A DNA stretch of 7,007 nucleotides, from NCBI GenBank assembly GCA_944369635.1, contig CALVXL010000104.1, forward strand, positions 1-7,007, given 5' to 3'. Of this stretch, positions 6,459 through 7,007 are shown piece after piece (positions within the stretch are counted from its first letter, which is position 1; each line of letters begins with the position of its first letter). Under the pieces are notes generated by a model, which had not been told where the DNA came from, did no database searches, and saw nothing but the letters and a program-made list of their open reading frames with translations. This DNA comes from an uncultured Clostridia bacterium (GTDB lineage Bacteria > Bacillota > Clostridia > Christensenellales > Borkfalkiaceae). The translations under genes were made by a program, and so were the position numbers.

Positions 6459-6525
6459 CACGTTTTCAGAAAATTTTCCGCGTATTTTACGTCGGCTTTT
6501 GTCGATTTCGGCGCTCGAAACAAAA

Positions 6526-6554
6526 ATTATGCGTACCCCTGCATAATCTTACGC
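6526..6554. repeat. Two overlapping inverted repeats in the spoIVFA/tRNA intergenic region
   Basis: ATTATGC (6526-6532) and GCATAAT (6541-6547) form a 7-bp inverted repeat with an 8-nt spacer. GCGTA (6531-6535) and TACGC (6550-6554) form a second, overlapping one. They could be a protein-binding site or mutually exclusive hairpins. No poly-T run follows directly, so they are not terminators. Confidence 0.45.
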
Positions 6555-6671
6555 AAAAAGATAAATATCCCCTGTTTCCCTATAAAAACATCAAAGGAAC
6601 CTATTCTATAATGATTATATGAAAAATAATCCGAAATAAGAAAAAAAATTATAAAATGCAGGGAAATCTTG

Positions 6672-6700
6672 TTGACAAAGACGCTTAATTTCGGTATAAT
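6672..6700 (+). promoter_or_regulatory. Full-consensus sigma-70 promoter of the tRNA operon
   Basis: TTGACA (6672-6677), a 17-nt spacer and TATAAT (6695-6700): both boxes and the spacing are perfect. An A/T-rich stretch lies upstream. Transcription should start near 6707, about a dozen bases before the first tRNA. Confidence 0.95.
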
Positions 6701-6718
6701 ACTTAAGCAAATTGAAAT

Positions 6719-6795
6719 GGCGGCGTAGCTTAGTTGGTTATAGCGGCCGGTTCATACCCGGCAGGTCGTTGGTTCGAATCCGACCGCCGCTACCA
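6719..6795 (+). tRNA. tRNA-Met (anticodon CAT), elongator type
   Basis: This 77-nt cloverleaf includes an encoded CCA. The acceptor arm is GGCGGCG with CGCCGCT (a G1-U72 pair, as in Bacillus tRNA-Met), followed by A73. The anticodon stem is GCCGG/CCGGC with loop TTCATAC, and the T-arm is GTTGG-TTCGAAT-CCGAC. The acceptor has no C1-A72 mismatch and the anticodon stem lacks the GGG/CCC run, so it is not the initiator. The loop TTCATAC favours elongator Met over the lysidine-modified tRNA-Ile(CAT). Confidence 0.93.
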
Positions 6796-6805
6796 AAATT
6801 TAATC

Positions 6806-6880
6806 GGCCCCTTGGTCAAGTGGTTAAGACACCACCCTTTCACGGTGGTATCATGGGTTCGAATCCCGTAGGGGTCACCA
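6806..6880 (+). tRNA. tRNA-Glu (anticodon TTC)
   Basis: This 75-nt cloverleaf has an encoded CCA. The acceptor is GGCCCCT with AGGGGTC, the anticodon stem is CCACC/GGTGG with loop CTTTCAC, and the T-arm is ATGGG-TTCGAAT-CCCGT. It lies 10 nt downstream of tRNA-Met and is co-transcribed with it from the promoter at 6672-6700. Confidence 0.95.
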
Positions 6881-6885
6881 AATGA

Positions 6886-6929
6886 GACCCAGTTGAACCC
6901 GTAGAAATACGGTTCAGCTGGTCTTTTTT
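6886..6929 (+). terminator. Terminator of the tRNA operon
   Basis: A long hairpin runs from GACC at 6886 to GGTC at 6923, with a GAAA loop (6903-6906), two bulged C residues in the left arm and one G-U pair. It is followed by TTTTTT (6924-6929). It starts 5 nt after the CCA end of tRNA-Glu. Confidence 0.88.
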
Positions 6930-6954
6930 ATATCTAAATATTTTAATATTATTT

Positions 6955-6993
6955 TACCCATAAGAACAAAGTCGTTCTTATGGGTATTTTTTT
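6955..6993 (+). terminator. Second terminator-like hairpin downstream of the tRNA operon
   Basis: A perfect stem ACCCATAAGAAC (6956-6967) with GTTCTTATGGGT (6974-6985), extendable by one T-A pair, has loop AAAGTC and is followed by ATTTTTTT (6986-6993). It acts on the plus strand. It may be a back-up terminator or an attenuator for a gene beyond the right edge. Confidence 0.75.
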
Positions 6994-7007
6994 GTATTAT
7001 TTTAATT

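Larger units (their letters stand above)
6399..6718. other. 320-nt intergenic control region between spoIVFA and the tRNA operon
   Basis: No gene is supported here. Short open frames exist on the plus strand but have no ribosome site or protein-like composition. The region holds the ribosome site of the SpoIVFA-like gene (AAGGAGAG, 6411-6404), a sigma-E-like promoter (6458-6430), overlapping inverted repeats (6526-6554), an AT-rich stretch (about 6615-6660) that may act as an upstream activating element, and the tRNA promoter (6672-6700). Confidence 0.7.

Noticed and set aside
6607..6612. TATAAT on the plus strand as another promoter -10
   Set aside because: No acceptable -35 box lies 16-18 nt upstream, and the nearby full-consensus promoter at 6672-6700 explains the tRNA operon.
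6410..6622. Small plus-strand open frames in the spoIVFA/tRNA gap
   Set aside because: They have no ribosome site, an implausible composition, and run through the sigma-E-like promoter and inverted repeats.
6719..6795. The CAT tRNA as initiator tRNA-fMet or tRNA-Ile(CAT)
   Set aside because: The anticodon stem lacks the initiator GGG/CCC run and there is no 1-72 mismatch of initiator type. The overall sequence follows the elongator Met pattern of Firmicutes.

Overview
The window looks like a chromosomal piece of an anaerobic, endospore-forming Firmicute of the Clostridia type. The evidence is a SpoIVFA/SpoIVFB-like gene pair, an aldo/keto reductase with two C-terminal 4Fe-4S cluster motifs, a YitT-family membrane protein, a clostridial-style nitroreductase, an ECF transporter S component, strong AGGAGG ribosome sites and base composition near 50% G+C. 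No species can be named from the sequence alone. No transposase, phage gene, CRISPR array or rRNA is visible.

Left part (1-3085, minus strand). A clean sigma-70 promoter (3057-3085) drives a tightly packed operon: Fe-S aldo/keto reductase (3004-1898), ECF transporter S component (1889-1314) and a DUF1893 protein (1330-914). The reductase stop codon lies inside the ribosome site of the S component, and the S component overlaps the DUF1893 gene by 17 nt. A GDSL/SGNH hydrolase (from 836, running off the left edge) follows after 77 nt without a visible terminator and may belong to the same transcript. The cluster looks like an uptake-plus-metabolism unit for an unidentified small molecule.

Middle (3125-4202). 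A divergent promoter (3125-3153) drives a YitT-family membrane protein on the plus strand. Two strong hairpins stand back to back (4090-4123 and 4136-4177) and separate it from the convergent genes to the right.

Right-middle (4203-6458, minus strand). A spoIVFA-spoIVFB-like operon (6398-4798, 13-nt overlap) is preceded by a sequence resembling a sigma-E promoter, which fits mother-cell expression during sporulation. A nitroreductase with its own sigma-70 promoter follows directly, and no terminator is visible between SpoIVFB and it.

Right end (6672-7007, plus strand). A full-consensus sigma-70 promoter drives a two-gene tRNA operon, tRNA-Met(CAT) and tRNA-Glu(TTC), followed by two successive terminator-like hairpins.

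Most of the window is ordinary chromosomal content. The least explained parts are the reductase / S component / DUF1893 cluster and some small inverted repeats in the control regions. I did not find a clearly new defence or mobile system.
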